This document shows, one piece after another, positions 34,565 through 43,295 of a stretch of 64,000 bases of DNA (the first letter of the stretch is position 1; every line of letters starts with the position of its first letter). A program made the translations under genes and the position numbers. The notes beneath the pieces were generated by a model. That model was not told the DNA's origin. It did not search any database and worked only from the letters and a program-made list of their open reading frames with translations. The stretch is from Streptomyces griseochromogenes (GTDB taxonomy: Bacteria; Actinomycetota; Actinomycetes; Streptomycetales; Streptomycetaceae): NCBI RefSeq assembly GCF_001542625.1, contig NZ_CP016279.1, positions 5,208,001-5,272,000 on the forward strand. Reading direction: 5' to 3'.

Positions 34565-35245
34565 TCAGCTGCGGGTGGCCTGCGCCGTATCCCTTCTCGG
34601 CCACGCATCCTGCATGCGAGTCGCCTGGTGGAACAGGCCGCGGACACCGGCTGACAGCGCCCACGCCAAGAGGGGAAACACCGCTACCCGCTCCATGCCA
34701 CCCATCCCGAGTCCGAGATAGCGGTGGGAGAGAAAGAGCCCGAAGGCCGTCACCGCCGTCACCCCCAGCAGGCTGGTTGCCCAGTGCAGCGGACCCGACA
34801 CTTCATCCGCCAGGCCGACTCCCGCCAGCACAAGACCGATGTTCCCTATGGCCATGATGAGCAGCGCACCCAGGACATGCTGGTTCTCGTGCACGTCCGC
34901 GGGTGCCAGCCCGGCCAACACGAATCCCACGCCGGCGCAGGTCAGCAGGCACCGGGCTATGATCGCGGTCGCGCCTGTGCGAAACACAGCCCCAGCGAAG
35001 ACGACACCGACGACGAAAAGCGTCCCCAAAGCGATGAACGAGGCGTTCATCAGGCCGTGTTCGGGCGAGCAGACGTAGCGTGACTGAGGTTCCGACTGCA
35101 TGGCGCAGTGAGCATTACCTAGGTCACTGATGTTGTTCCGAACCCAACTGTATGGCCTGGTCCAGGCCGACTCGACGATCACGTGGGCCACGAAGAACTG
35201 CACCACACCTGCGACCCACGCGACGTATCCGATCCGAGCCTTCAA
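34565..35245 (-). CDS. DUF998-like integral membrane protein
   Basis: A 226-residue membrane protein starting ARIGYVAWVAGVVQFFVAHV. The segment WVRNNISDLGNAHC, the loop before the second span, and about six hydrophobic spans (ALGTLFVVGVVFAGAVF, VLGALLIMAIGNIGLVLAGV) match the DUF998 family, whose function is unknown. I prefer TTG 35245, because GAAGGTGG lies 4 bases upstream and it puts the first span near the start; ATG 35290 in the same frame is an alternative. It is not in an operon. Confidence 0.7.
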   Translation of the reverse strand: MKARIGYVAWVAGVVQFFVAHVIVESAWTRPYSWVRNNISDLGNAHCAMQSEPQSRYVCSPEHGLMNASFIALGTLFVVGVVFAGAVFRTGATAIIARCLLTCAGVGFVLAGLAPADVHENQHVLGALLIMAIGNIGLVLAGVGLADEVSGPLHWATSLLGVTAVTAFGLFLSHRYLGLGMGGMERVAVFPLLAWALSAGVRGLFHQATRMQDAWPRRDTAQATRS

Positions 35246-35397
35246 CTGTCCACCTTCTCCCGCACGGTTCACGTGCGAACAGCGGATCATGCACGGCCGG
35301 CCCCAGGCACTCCGACAAGCCCCCGGGCACGAGGTAGGGCAGACCCTACGTGCAGCCACGACTCAGGGGGTTCACGGAACTGCGGCCAGAGCCGCTT

Positions 35398-35994
35398 TCA
35401 GAGAGCGTCATCATCGTCGGCAACGGGGGCCGCGGAGGCCATCTCAAGGCCCTCCAGTAGGTACCCTGCGTCGACTCGGATACCTTCATCCTGATCAGAG
35501 TTTCGAATTTCCTTTGCGATTTCCCGCAACTCTGTGCCCACTGTCACGTAGCCAATGCCGACTAACACAGCGCGTCGGACTTCCCGATCCGGATGTCGAA
35601 TTACTGATCGGAACGCCTCCGAGACGACAGGGACATCCTTCCGCGTCGCAGAGATTGCACCGACATAGACGCCTTGAATGATGGCGTCGCTGTCATTTCC
35701 AGCAGAGATGAGACGCATGCCGTCCTGGAATGTCCAGGTAGCGAGACCCGTGCGGACCGCTTCACTCAGGTGGGCGATCCTCTCACCTCTGATCGTGACG
35801 TAACTGACGCCTAGGATCGGATCTTCAAGGTAATCGAGACTCGTGGTTTCATCACAGGTTTCCCAGCCGAACCTGGTCGGGGTCTCATCCTCTCGGGTCA
35901 CCTCCACGATATTTAAGTTTTGATTCCATGCAAAAGTCTGGACATCTCGCAGACTTGCATATGCCTTCAGGGCAATCCTTATCCCGACACTCAT
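35398..35994 (-). CDS. hypothetical protein with HEAT-like C-terminal half
   Basis: A 198-residue protein I do not recognise. The C-terminal half (VSEAFRSVIRHPDREVRRAV, LVGIGYVTVGTELREIAKEI, DEGIRVDAGYLLEGLEMA) has the paired-helix pattern of HEAT repeats. The N-terminal half (ALKAYASLRDVQTFAWNQNL) has no clear family. Base composition is clearly more AT-rich than the rest of the window, which points to recent acquisition. HEAT-like orphans near mobile elements are often immunity or partner-binding proteins; that is only an inference here. Confidence 0.6.
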   Translation of the reverse strand: MSVGIRIALKAYASLRDVQTFAWNQNLNIVEVTREDETPTRFGWETCDETTSLDYLEDPILGVSYVTIRGERIAHLSEAVRTGLATWTFQDGMRLISAGNDSDAIIQGVYVGAISATRKDVPVVSEAFRSVIRHPDREVRRAVLVGIGYVTVGTELREIAKEIRNSDQDEGIRVDAGYLLEGLEMASAAPVADDDDAL

Positions 35995-36009
35995 TGCACC
36001 ATCCTCTAC

Positions 36010-36228
36010 CCTTGGTCAACCCGTGATCAATACCGGGCGACGGCGGGGTCGGTGTGCGCCGGGAGCTGCCTGCTGGCTACGGGCCGCCTCACCGAAGTCG
36101 CGGTCACCGAGCACAACGGTCTCCGCCCCTTCCGCAGCTTCGCCGCGATCCGGCACCCCGAGGCCTCCTACGACGAGGTGACGGGCATCGGGCAGGGCGA
36201 CGCGGGCTGCCTGAACTTGAATTCGTGA
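36010..36228 (+). pseudogene. small gene fragment of unknown family
   Basis: A frame ending TGRLTEVAVTEHNGLRPFRS then FAAIRHPEASYDEVTGIGQG has coding-like composition and ends at 36228 next to the IS630 remnant. The upstream residues are unlike it and read into the HEAT gene's promoter. I do not recognise the family. Confidence 0.35.
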
Positions 36229-36234
36229 CGTCGG

Positions 36235-37146
36235 TCAGCCGTCCATGACCAGGCCGGTTCCTGCGAGGCAGCCGTCGATCAGGTCCGGGCGGTACTGGAT
36301 CTGCTTGAGCCGGTGCTTGACGGCACGGGTGGTCTGGCCCAGGTCGGCTGCGGCGAGGTTGCCAACGTCGCGCTTGACCATCGACCAGATGCCCTCCTGC
36401 GGGTTGAGATCCGGTGAGCAGGAGGGGAGTTGGAAGACGGTGAGCCAGTGGGCGTTCGCGGCGATGAACTCCCGTAGCGGGGCGGCGAGGTGGATGCGCA
36501 CATTGTCCCAGACCAGCACGATCGGGCCGCCGAGCTGGGTACGGGCCCGGACAAGCAGGTCCCGCAAGTCGCGCCAGGTGAAGCCCTTGGGCTGGTCCTT
36601 GCGCCCGTTGTACTCGCGGACTGCGTAGAACATCCGGGGCCGCTCGCCCGGCTTGCAGCAGGTCATGCCCGCCATTGACACCCGGCCACTGCCCCGGCCC
36701 CGCACCCGCATCATCGCGCTCGATGGCCCGTCGTGCGGGCTGCTGCCACGACCAGCCGTGCCGCTTCAGCAGCCGCCAGGTGCCTTCCACTGTGTACGAG
36801 ACGTGGAACAGCCGGCCGATCAGCGTCTTCACCCTTGCCGGCGTCCATCGCTGGTCCGCCCAGCCATGGGCGAGTGGGCCACGCTCCAGTTCCCGTTCCA
36901 GCCTGACGATTTGCGGTGGGCCGAGTCTCGGGCGGCCAGGTGAGCCCCTCGTCAGGACCCCGGCCTCGCCTCGTTCGCGCCAGGCCCGACGCCACCGCTC
37001 CACCGACCGCTCGCTCACCCGCAGCGCGGCCGCGATCTCCCGGTTCTTCTTCCCGCGATCGAAGCATTCCACGGCCTCCAGCCGGATCCGCTCCCGCGCG
37101 GCCCTGACGGCGTCGGTCAGCCCGCCGCTGAGGCCGTCCCGGACGA
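36235..37146 (-). pseudogene. IS630-family transposase with internal deletion
   Basis: The N-terminal frame gives a helix-turn-helix region (ECFDRGKKNREIAAALRVSE, GRPRLGPPQIVRLERELERG) and WRLLKRHGWSWQQPARRAIE. At about 36710 homology jumps, with loss of some 60 codons and a frame change, to the C-terminal frame (RGSGRVSMAGMTCCKPGERP, LGGPIVLVWDNVRIHL, SCSPDLNPQEGIWSMVKRDV) ending at 36235. One DDE aspartate region is lost, so it is dead. The start is not fixed. Confidence 0.75.
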
Positions 37147-37205
37147 TGCGCCTTGGTTGGCTCGTTCGTTCGGTGCGCGAGCGAGCCGCTTCTATAGTGG
37201 GGTCC

Positions 37206-37475
37206 ATGGAGGGGATCAAGGAAGACGGCGAGCCGCAGCTCGGGCGTGTGGCTCGCATCGCGGTGTCGGTGGTCTGCGGTCTATCCGTCGCCGGGCTGGT
37301 GGCGGGCGTCACGTGGTGGGTGGACGGGTGGCACCACTTCTTCTTCGGCTGGGTGATGGCGAAGCTGGGGGTCAAGGCGGCCGTCGGTGCGCCGGTGGCG
37401 TTCGTCGCCGTGGCGGCCTGGGTCAGGAAGCGCCGGTCGGCCTCAGCCGGTGAGGGCGGTTCGCAGGGCGCGTAG
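37206..37475 (+). CDS. small membrane protein
   Basis: An 89-residue protein with two hydrophobic segments (VARIAVSVVCGLSVAGLVAG and VKAAVGAPVAFVAVAAWVRK) separated by a tryptophan/histidine-rich loop (TWWVDGWHHFFFGW). It ends in a basic, polar tail (RKRRSASAGEGGSQGA). No family recognised. It stands between the IS630 remnant and the inverted-repeat element, on the opposite strand to the former. Confidence 0.6.
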   Translation: MEGIKEDGEPQLGRVARIAVSVVCGLSVAGLVAGVTWWVDGWHHFFFGWVMAKLGVKAAVGAPVAFVAVAAWVRKRRSASAGEGGSQGA

Positions 37476-37779
37476 CCTGCGGCTGCTGCCGATGACCCGT
37501 CTCACCGAACTCTGACCGAACTCACCGGAGTTTGACCGGTCCCGCTGTGGGTCGGCGCGCGGCTGCCGCGCGCGGGCGTCCAAGGTGCGGTGAGACGATC
37601 ACCGGCCTGGAGGCCGGCTGACAGCACCGCTCTGCCGCACGATTCCGCCGCGACGGCGCCATCACGCTAATGCCCCATATCTGGGGCTGCTTCGCGGTAC
37701 TTCTCCGTCCTTCCTCCCGTTGTCCACGGCGACGATCACCGCCCGCCCCGTTCATCCGGTGCAGGCGGTGCCACGCGCC

Positions 37780-38610
37780 ATGAAGGGACACTCCTGCCGT
37801 ATGAGCACGCACCACTTGAGCCGGGCGGCCGCCGTCCTGGCCGCCGCTGTCGCCCTGGCCACGGCCACTAACGGGCTTACCGCGTACGCCGCCGACCCAT
37901 CCGACACGACGGGCAAGCACACCACCGCCATGCGCAGCGGTGGCGGTGCGGGGCAGTGCGACGACGACCCGGACGGCTGGGAGGGCGACGGACTGTGCCT
38001 GAACGCCGCGGACAACCGCAAGGTTGACGCGTACCTTGCCCGTGCCCGCACGGCGGAGCCGTCGATCAGCCGCGATGTACGGGCTGCCGCCGCCCTCAGC
38101 CATGCCGAGCTCGTCGGCTTCGACTATCGCCTCAAGTCCCCCGACTCCCTCAGGCGGAAGGTCGCCACCGACCTCAAGGAGCATCCGGAACGCAACACCG
38201 ACGACGTCCTGGCGCGCCTGAGTGACGCGGTGCGCTACACCCTCCAATGGACCGACACCCGCTACGTCACTGGTGTCACCATCGCCTCGGATTCGCTGTC
38301 CGCCTGGGGCAGCGACACCACGAAGTGGTCCAACACCTGGGGTCGGGAGAAGGGCTACAAGGGACTCAACACGGGCTGGCGCGCGCCTGGGTCGCGGCAG
38401 CTGTTCGAGGTGCAGTTCCACACCCCGGCGAGCAAGTTCGCCCAGGCGGAGACGCACAAGCTGTACGAGGAGCAGCGGCTGCCGTCGACCAGCCCCGAGC
38501 GCAAGAGGGAGCTGCAGGACCAGCAGGACGCGATCTTCGCCGCAGTACCCGTCCCTGACGGCGCTCCCGCCCTCGTGCCACCTGCCACTCGTCTGGTGCC
38601 AGCAGCCTGA
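37780..38610 (+). CDS. secreted ATP nucleotide 3'-pyrophosphokinase-like protein (RelA/SpoT fold)
   Basis: A 276-residue protein with a signal peptide (HHLSRAAAVLAAAVALATAT then NGLTAYA) and an extracellular domain related to RelA/SpoT synthetases: VGFDYRLKSPDSLRRKVATD matches the substrate-binding R-x-K-x2-S region, REKGYKGLNTGW the Y-K/R-G-L block, and LFEVQFHTP the E-V-Q-x-H/R-T block with its Glu. Streptomyces secrete enzymes of this type that move pyrophosphate from ATP to the 3' position of purine nucleotides. The start is uncertain: ATG 37780 or ATG 37801. It is the sole gene inside the inverted-repeat unit and is followed by a terminator hairpin. Confidence 0.85.
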   Translation: MKGHSCRMSTHHLSRAAAVLAAAVALATATNGLTAYAADPSDTTGKHTTAMRSGGGAGQCDDDPDGWEGDGLCLNAADNRKVDAYLARARTAEPSISRDVRAAAALSHAELVGFDYRLKSPDSLRRKVATDLKEHPERNTDDVLARLSDAVRYTLQWTDTRYVTGVTIASDSLSAWGSDTTKWSNTWGREKGYKGLNTGWRAPGSRQLFEVQFHTPASKFAQAETHKLYEEQRLPSTSPERKRELQDQQDAIFAAVPVPDGAPALVPPATRLVPAA

Positions 38611-38620
38611 CGCCCGCTGC

Positions 38621-38648
38621 GCAGCCCCGGCCGCCTGCCCGGGGCTGC
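38621..38648 (+). terminator. hairpin terminator after the pyrophosphokinase gene
   Basis: Perfect 10-bp stem GCAGCCCCGG / CCGGGGCTGC with an 8-base loop, 10 bases past the stop codon. Confidence 0.65.
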
Positions 38649-38774
38649 CCTCGGTTCCCCCGCGCCAGCCGCTGACCCGGCATCTGCGAGATCCGTCCCA
38701 AAGCCGGAGCCGTGACGGGCCGACCAGCAGCGGGACCGGTCCAAGTTCAATGAGATCGGTCAAAGTTCGGTGAG

Positions 38775-39116
38775 GCAAGTCAGCCGATGCTGCTCCTGGT
38801 CCTGCTGCTCGGGGTGTGTGCAGCAGGGTGGCTTTGTACGCGAGAACGAACGGGAGTCGTTACGTAGCCTCGCCGCTTGATCAATGTCGATGAGTTCGGG
38901 AGTCACTCACGGCCCGGTGGAGGGTTGGAAGGCCGTCCACCGGCGAATTCCCTGAGTCGCCTTCGTTGCCGCTCTTCCTCAGCGGTGCGGTCGCCGACGC
39001 CTGTTTGGTCAAGTCGCCCACTCAACGGGACCGCTCCATCGCGGCCTGCTCAAACTGCTTGCGGCCTTGGCGGATCCGCGGGGCCGGCGGGGGAGCGTTA
39101 CTCCTCGGTGCTGCTG
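38775..39116. other. no gene recognised
   Basis: About 340 bases right of the inverted-repeat unit. Frames are open but without recognisable content; the frame opening at ATG 38877 runs across the antisense strand of the next gene and is not convincing. Confidence 0.35.
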
Positions 39117-39407
39117 TCAGAGCAGTTTCTGCGGTTCCTGGTACTGGTCGGCGGGCGCGATGTTGCACGCGGCCTTGGGCTCGCCGAGCAGGTGCCCCCC
39201 GATGCCCTCACCCTCCGGTAGCGGCACCGCGCAGCGGAGGTCGGCGTTGATGAGTGGAGCGCCATAGGTGTTGAGGATGCCGCCTGCGTCGCCCGTGATG
39301 GCGGTGTCGCCGCTGGCAGTTCCGAAGTCCGTCGCCGATGCGGGTACGGCGACGGCCGTCGTCGCGGCAATCGCGAAAGCCGCGCCGGCCAGAACCTTCA
39401 TGATCAC
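39117..39407 (-). CDS. small secreted protein
   Basis: A 96-residue protein with a clear signal peptide (MKVLAGAAFAIAATTAVAVP then ASA) and a mature part of about 70 residues (TDFGTASGDTAITGDAGGIL, RCAVPLPEGEGIGGHLLGEP) that has two Cys. I use GTG 39407, which is 7 bases from AGGAG and two codons before ATG 39401. Mature proteins of this size and Gly/Thr composition are common at the Streptomyces surface. No family is recognised. Confidence 0.7.
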   Translation of the reverse strand: MIMKVLAGAAFAIAATTAVAVPASATDFGTASGDTAITGDAGGILNTYGAPLINADLRCAVPLPEGEGIGGHLLGEPKAACNIAPADQYQEPQKLL

Positions 39408-39690
39408 TGTGATGCTCCTGTTCGATGAGACGGTCATCTTCTTTGTGATCTGTCCAACGCCACTCTGTGGTCGCAGTTACGTGTACCGGACCAGCCGTCA
39501 TCGGCGAGCGCCGACAGAGCGGTCGGATCGGATTGGCGGCGGAGTGCCTCCCGTAGTCGTGACCATCGACCTGGCCGTCGTAGAGGTGACTCCCGCACTC
39601 ATCGACAAATGACGTCCGCAACTCGTGTACAAAGCGACCAGGGTGCTGCTCGGTGGGTGGTGATCGTCGTCGCGGTGGTGCTGCTCGTGG

Positions 39691-39920
39691 TCGTGCAGCG
39701 CAGCATTTGCATGGCCCAGGCGGCACACGGGTGCTGCACGGGTAGCAGGCCGGCCCCGGCCGTGCAGCAGTCGCGGTGCTGCTGCATGCCACACTGGTCC
39801 CTGCTGCATGCAGCCGACGGCGCTGCTCGAAGTGCAGCAACGGGGCAGTGGCAGCTGCATAACATCGCGGATCCGCAATGTTCCGGGCGGGATCTATATG
39901 CACAGCTGCTGCATGCAGCT
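39691..39920. promoter_or_regulatory. cluster of CTGCA-type inverted and direct motifs
   Basis: This 230-base stretch holds many copies of TGCTGCA and TGCAGCA. Two are the perfect 12-bp palindrome GCTGCATGCAGC, at 39803-39814 and 39908-39919, exactly 105 bases apart (ten helical turns). Other copies occur near 39693, 39731, 39763, 39775, 39832 and 39852. It looks like an array for a DNA-binding protein rather than a gene; a 106-codon frame across it has no convincing content apart from one hydrophobic segment. Confidence 0.5.
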
Positions 39921-40162
39921 CGGTCATAGTCCGCTGACCGATCTCGGTTCTTCAGTGGCGCTGCTGCCACGATTCTGTGGCGGCTGCGCCACCGACGACG
40001 GCATGCCCCAGGCCGGTCGGGTGAGTCAGGCGACGCGCAGCTTCTTGCGCCGCTCGCGGGCAAGTTGGTCGCGGTAGTCCTGGACGGCCTGGTGGTAGCG
40101 GGCGACGAAGTGCGGATCGTCCAGAGAAATGACGTCACTGTGGTGCGGTGCCACCGGAGTAA

Positions 40163-41047
40163 GAGGTCCTAACAGAAGCCGTTGATCATGTGACTTTCGG
40201 CTTGAGCGGTCGTTGGTCTACTCGTGGGGAAACGTCAGTCGCGACCTTGGATCGTGTCGGATGAACTGTGGTCGCTGATCGAGCCATTGCTGCCTGAACC
40301 GGGTCCGAAGCTGGTGGAGGGGCGGCCCCGGATCCCGGACCGGCAGGCGTTGTGCGGGATCCTGTTCGTGCTGCATACCGGCATTCAGTGGGAGTACCTG
40401 CCCCAGGAACTGGGCTTCGGCTCGGGGATGACGTGCTGGCGGCGCCTGGCCGCGTGGAACGAAGCCGGTGTCTGGGACGCGCTCCACTTGGTGCTGCTGA
40501 AGAAGCTGCGGGCCGCGAAGAAGCTGGACTGGTCGCGGGCGGTGATCGACTCCTCCCACGTGCGGGCCGCTCGGCGGGGCCCAAAAGCGGCCCCAGCCCG
40601 GTCGATCGCGCACGGCCAGGCAGCAAACACCACGTCCTCACCGACGCCCAGGGCATCCCGCTCGCGGTGTCGCTGACCGGCGGAAACCGCAACGACGTCA
40701 CCCAGCTCCTGCCCCTGCTCGACAAGGTCCCCGCCGTTGCCGGCGCCGTCGGCCGGCCCAGACGCCGACCGGATGCGCTCCTCGCGGACCGCGGCTACGA
40801 CCACGACAAGTACCGCCGACTGGTGTGGCGGCGCGGTATCCGCCCGGTCATTGCCGAACGAGGCGAGCCCCACGGCTCTGGCCTCGGCGTCTTCCGCTGG
40901 GTGGTCGAGCGCACGATTGCCTGGCTGCACGGATTCCGCCGCCTGCGGATCCGCTGGGAGCGACGCGACGACATCCACGAAGCCTTCCTCGGCCTCGCCA
41001 CCTGCCTCATCACCCACCGACACGTCCGACGCCTTTGTTAGGACCTC
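40163..41047 (+). mobile_element. intact-looking IS5-family element
   Basis: An 885-base element with inverted ends GAGGTCCTAACAGAAGCCG (from 40163) and, in reverse complement at 41047, GAGGTCCTAACAAAGGCG. TAA is repeated directly at 40160-40162 and 41048-41050. Both halves of the transposase are present. Confidence 0.85.
40224..41041 (+). CDS. IS5-family transposase made by -1 frameshifting
   Basis: The first frame (40224-40676) carries the N-terminal half (VSDELWSLIEPLLPEPGPKL, LHTGIQWEYLPQELGFGSGM, AVIDSSHVRAARRGPK). The -1 frame gives SGPSPVDRARPGSKHHVLTD, LLADRGYDHDKYRRLVW and VVERTIAWLHGFRRLRIRWE to a stop at 41041. The switch falls at CCCAAAA near 40580, a canonical X-XXY-YYZ slippery heptamer in the correct register. 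The element has intact ends and may be functional. Confidence 0.85.
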
Positions 41048-41132
41048 TAAGGCAGCGGCGGACCGCGCTCTAGATCACCGGTCGTTAGACTCCCGGGGTT
41101 CGGCTGGTGTCGGTGGACCGGAAGGCCAAACC

Positions 41133-42095
41133 ATGGACGATGACCGCTGGGCCAGGTGGCCCGAGCCGTGGGCAGGTACGGATGCCGACATGCGGACGGT
41201 CATGGGCGCGATCCCGCGGGAGGTCAAGGACGGGTTCAAGTACGACGCGATCCCTTGGCAGCGGTTTCCGCACTTCTACGGCCCGGGCGAGGAGGTACCC
41301 GGTCGCCTCGCGACGCTCGCCTCCGGAGATGCCGAAGCCGCCGGCCGGGCCTTGGGGGAACTGTGGGAAAACCTCCACCACCAGGGCAGCACGATCGCGG
41401 TGGGAGCACTGGCAGTACCGTTCCTGCTCCGGATCGCGACTACTGGGGTTCCCGGGCTCCGGGCGAGCACCCTTCGCCTGGTCGCCGGGATCGGACGATG
41501 CCAGCACTTCGGGGACGGAACACGTGAAGGCCTTCTCCAAGTCGCCGAGGATCCGCTGGAGGCGGAGGGCACCACGATGTGTCCGACGAACTGGACGATT
41601 CAGGCTGCTCGCGATGCCATCACGGACGACCTGCACCTCCTGTTCCCTCTTCTCCCCGACCCCGATCCCGATGTCCGCTCCGCGACCGCCTTCGTCCTGG
41701 CGGCGGCGACCAGCGAGATCCCGCGCGTCTCCTCAACCCTGCACCGCAGGCTGGCGGTAGAAGACGATCCGGTGGTCCGTGTGAGCTTGATCCTGGCGAT
41801 CGCCCAGCTCGCCCGCGAACACCAGGACGAACACGCTCCGGTGTGGGCCCGGGAGCTGTGGTCGGATCCCGGCCGATCGCCCGAGATCCGCATCGGCGCC
41901 GGCCTCGCCTGGCTGTGCCTGGTCGGCAACCCCGTCCCCGACGAGCTCCGAGCCCTCCTGACCGACCTGAGTACCGACCGATGCAGCGACCTGTTCCAGC
42001 GGGTGCCGTGGCTCGGACCGGTCGACTCCAACAGCGGACTGCGCCGCTGCATCCACGAGATGCTCACGCCGGATGTTCCCTGCCACAGCGCTTGA
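41133..42095 (+). CDS. HEAT-repeat-like hypothetical protein
   Basis: A 320-residue soluble protein with repeated helical pairs: AAGRALGELWENLHHQGSTI, VGALAVPFLLRIATTGVPG, LLFPLLPDPDPDVRSATAFV, VRVSLILAIAQLAREH. This is typical of HEAT or armadillo solenoids used for protein binding. The N-terminal part (WARWPEPWAGTDADMRTVMG, RFPHFYGPGEEVPGRLATLA) is family-specific. ATG 41133 has GGAAGG 7 bases upstream. It lies 80 bases past an IS5 element, reads the same way and appears complete. Function is unknown; related stand-alone solenoids occur as immunity or adaptor proteins. Confidence 0.75.
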   Translation: MDDDRWARWPEPWAGTDADMRTVMGAIPREVKDGFKYDAIPWQRFPHFYGPGEEVPGRLATLASGDAEAAGRALGELWENLHHQGSTIAVGALAVPFLLRIATTGVPGLRASTLRLVAGIGRCQHFGDGTREGLLQVAEDPLEAEGTTMCPTNWTIQAARDAITDDLHLLFPLLPDPDPDVRSATAFVLAAATSEIPRVSSTLHRRLAVEDDPVVRVSLILAIAQLAREHQDEHAPVWARELWSDPGRSPEIRIGAGLAWLCLVGNPVPDELRALLTDLSTDRCSDLFQRVPWLGPVDSNSGLRRCIHEMLTPDVPCHSA

Positions 42096-42137
42096 GGGAC
42101 CTCCGCGAGAACGGCGAAGACCTGGTCACAGCGCGGC

Positions 42138-42238
42138 GCGCTGACCTGCTACAAGCCCGGCCACCGGTCCCGGCTGATCTACCGGCCGCGCAGGGACGAC
42201 GGACGACGCGACGGACGCAAGAGCTTCTCATGGCGCAG
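42138..42238 (+). pseudogene. IS630-family transposase, short internal remnant
   Basis: About 33 codons read ALTCYKPGHRSRLIYRPRRD then DGRRDGRKSFSWR, the stretch that precedes the second DDE aspartate in IS630 transposases. No other part is nearby. Confidence 0.6.
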
Positions 42239-42349
42239 CGCTTCCAGGCCGGCGGTGGCTAGCCCGCACCGTTGGTACTTCTCCATGGTGTAGGGCTGCT
42301 CGACCCAGCCGAGCCGGCAGTGGGTGCAGACGGTGTAGTCGACGGCGAA
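42228..42349 (-). pseudogene. fragment of an unidentified gene
   Basis: On the minus strand VCTHCRLGWVEQPYTMEKYQ then RCGLATAGLEALRHE reads as real coding sequence, with a Cys-x2-Cys pair, but homology is lost on both sides. The plus-strand fragment at 42356 begins where it stops, so two unrelated pieces were joined here. Confidence 0.4.
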
Positions 42350-42355
42350 GACGAC

Positions 42356-42637
42356 GTCGGCGGCGGCCTGTCGGTGCAGTACTTCGAGAACTTCGCTGCC
42401 GAGGAGACCGCGCTCGCGCGCACGGACCTGGCCGTCGCCAACTTCCACAAGGTCGTCGCCGACCTGTGGCTCCTCGACGACGACGCTTCCAAGCGGACTC
42501 GGACCAACCACGCCACCCGGCTCAGCGCACTCGACGACCGGTTCCGTACCGAGACGGAGAAGGTGGGCCGCACCGCCTACGCCGCAGAGCGAGCCATCAC
42601 CGGTTACCTCGACCACGTCGCCCCGGCCAGACGATGA
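42356..42637 (+). pseudogene. C-terminal fragment of an unidentified helical protein
   Basis: The frame from about 42356 gives LSVQYFENFAAEETALARTD, LAVANFHKVVADLWLLDDDA and RTETEKVGRTAYAAERAITG, strongly helical and coding-like, ending at 42637. The 28 codons before it, back to ATG 42272, are antisense to another fragment and are not part of it. It overlaps the next short ORF by an ATGA. Confidence 0.4.
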
Positions 42638-42735
42638 CCGAGGAGATCGCGCGCGCCACCGCCGCCCTGGAAGGGGCCGATGACGACATGAAGGCCAAGG
42701 CCCACCGGCGCCTTCTCCAGCTCACCCGGGCCTGA
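42634..42735 (+). CDS. 33-residue ORF coupled to the preceding fragment
   Basis: MTEEIARATAALEGADDDMK then AKAHRRLLQLTRA, a single amphipathic helical peptide. Its ATG overlaps the stop of the preceding frame (ATGA), the pattern of translational coupling, so it is probably a true small gene of the operon to which that fragment once belonged. No family recognised. Confidence 0.45.
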   Translation: MTEEIARATAALEGADDDMKAKAHRRLLQLTRA

Positions 42736-43295
42736 CCCACGGTGCGCCGGGCCACCGTGGCCCGGCGCACCGTCGAGCCGCACCATCCTGCGGGGTGGTG
42801 CGGCCCGGGCGCGGTGCTGCGTCCAGCTCGCTGTCTGCATCGGCGGGGCGAGGCTTTGCCTATGTCCCCGCGCCCCGCCCCGGCGGGGCGTTGCCACGCG
42901 AGTCCGTGACCGGCCGTGGGCCAATAGGACCTCCGGCTGCACCCCGTCGGCCGCGGGCCCTCGGGCCGGCACCCGATCGCCCGGGGCCTGTCATGGGCCC
43001 GGCCTCGATCGCGTATGAGGCACCGACAGGGGGCTTCCCCTCCTGGTTGAGAGCCGGCTGGGGGAAGGCGGAGTGGCCCGTTGTGTTGGTGGTGGGCGGC
43101 TTGTGCCGGGGCGTCCGGAATCGTTGGAGGCGGTCGAGGGCGGGAGCTCCCACCCTCGACCGTGCCCTCTATCAGTGGTCGTTGCTTCGGATGAACTTCA
43201 CGGTGCCCATGCCGATGGTGAACATCGCGATGGCCGCGCTGGCACCGGTGCCGGACGCCATGTACGGCGTGAGGTGGCTCACAGTACCGGGCGCA
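42736..43295. other. non-coding region with GC-rich repeat copy
   Basis: About 560 bases without a convincing gene. Positions 42958-43045 hold one copy of a degenerate GC-rich repeat (GGCACCCGATCGCCCGGGG through CAGGGGGCTTCCCC) that recurs at 44460-45010. Another part, 43140-43260, gives the peptide NFTVPMPMVNIAMAALAPVP in one frame but with no family match. Confidence 0.45.

Larger units (their letters stand above)
37501..38774. mobile_element. 1.27-kb unit bounded by 47-bp imperfect inverted repeats
   Basis: Left end 37501-37547 and right end 38728-38774 are inverted copies matching at 40 of 47 positions, with weaker similarity running about 10 bases further in. Each end contains two spaced TTGACCG-like motifs (CTGACCG and TTTGACCG on the left; TTTGACCG and TTGGACCG on the right), as is common at ends recognised by a multi-site transposase. 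No transposase lies inside: the only gene is the secreted nucleotide pyrophosphokinase-like one. No target duplication is seen. I read it as a non-autonomous element or a transposon whose transposase was replaced by cargo. Confidence 0.65.

Noticed and set aside
39609..39929. 106-codon frame with one hydrophobic segment and many Cys
   Set aside because: It is produced by the repeated CTGCA motifs; no ribosome site and no coding-like third-position bias.
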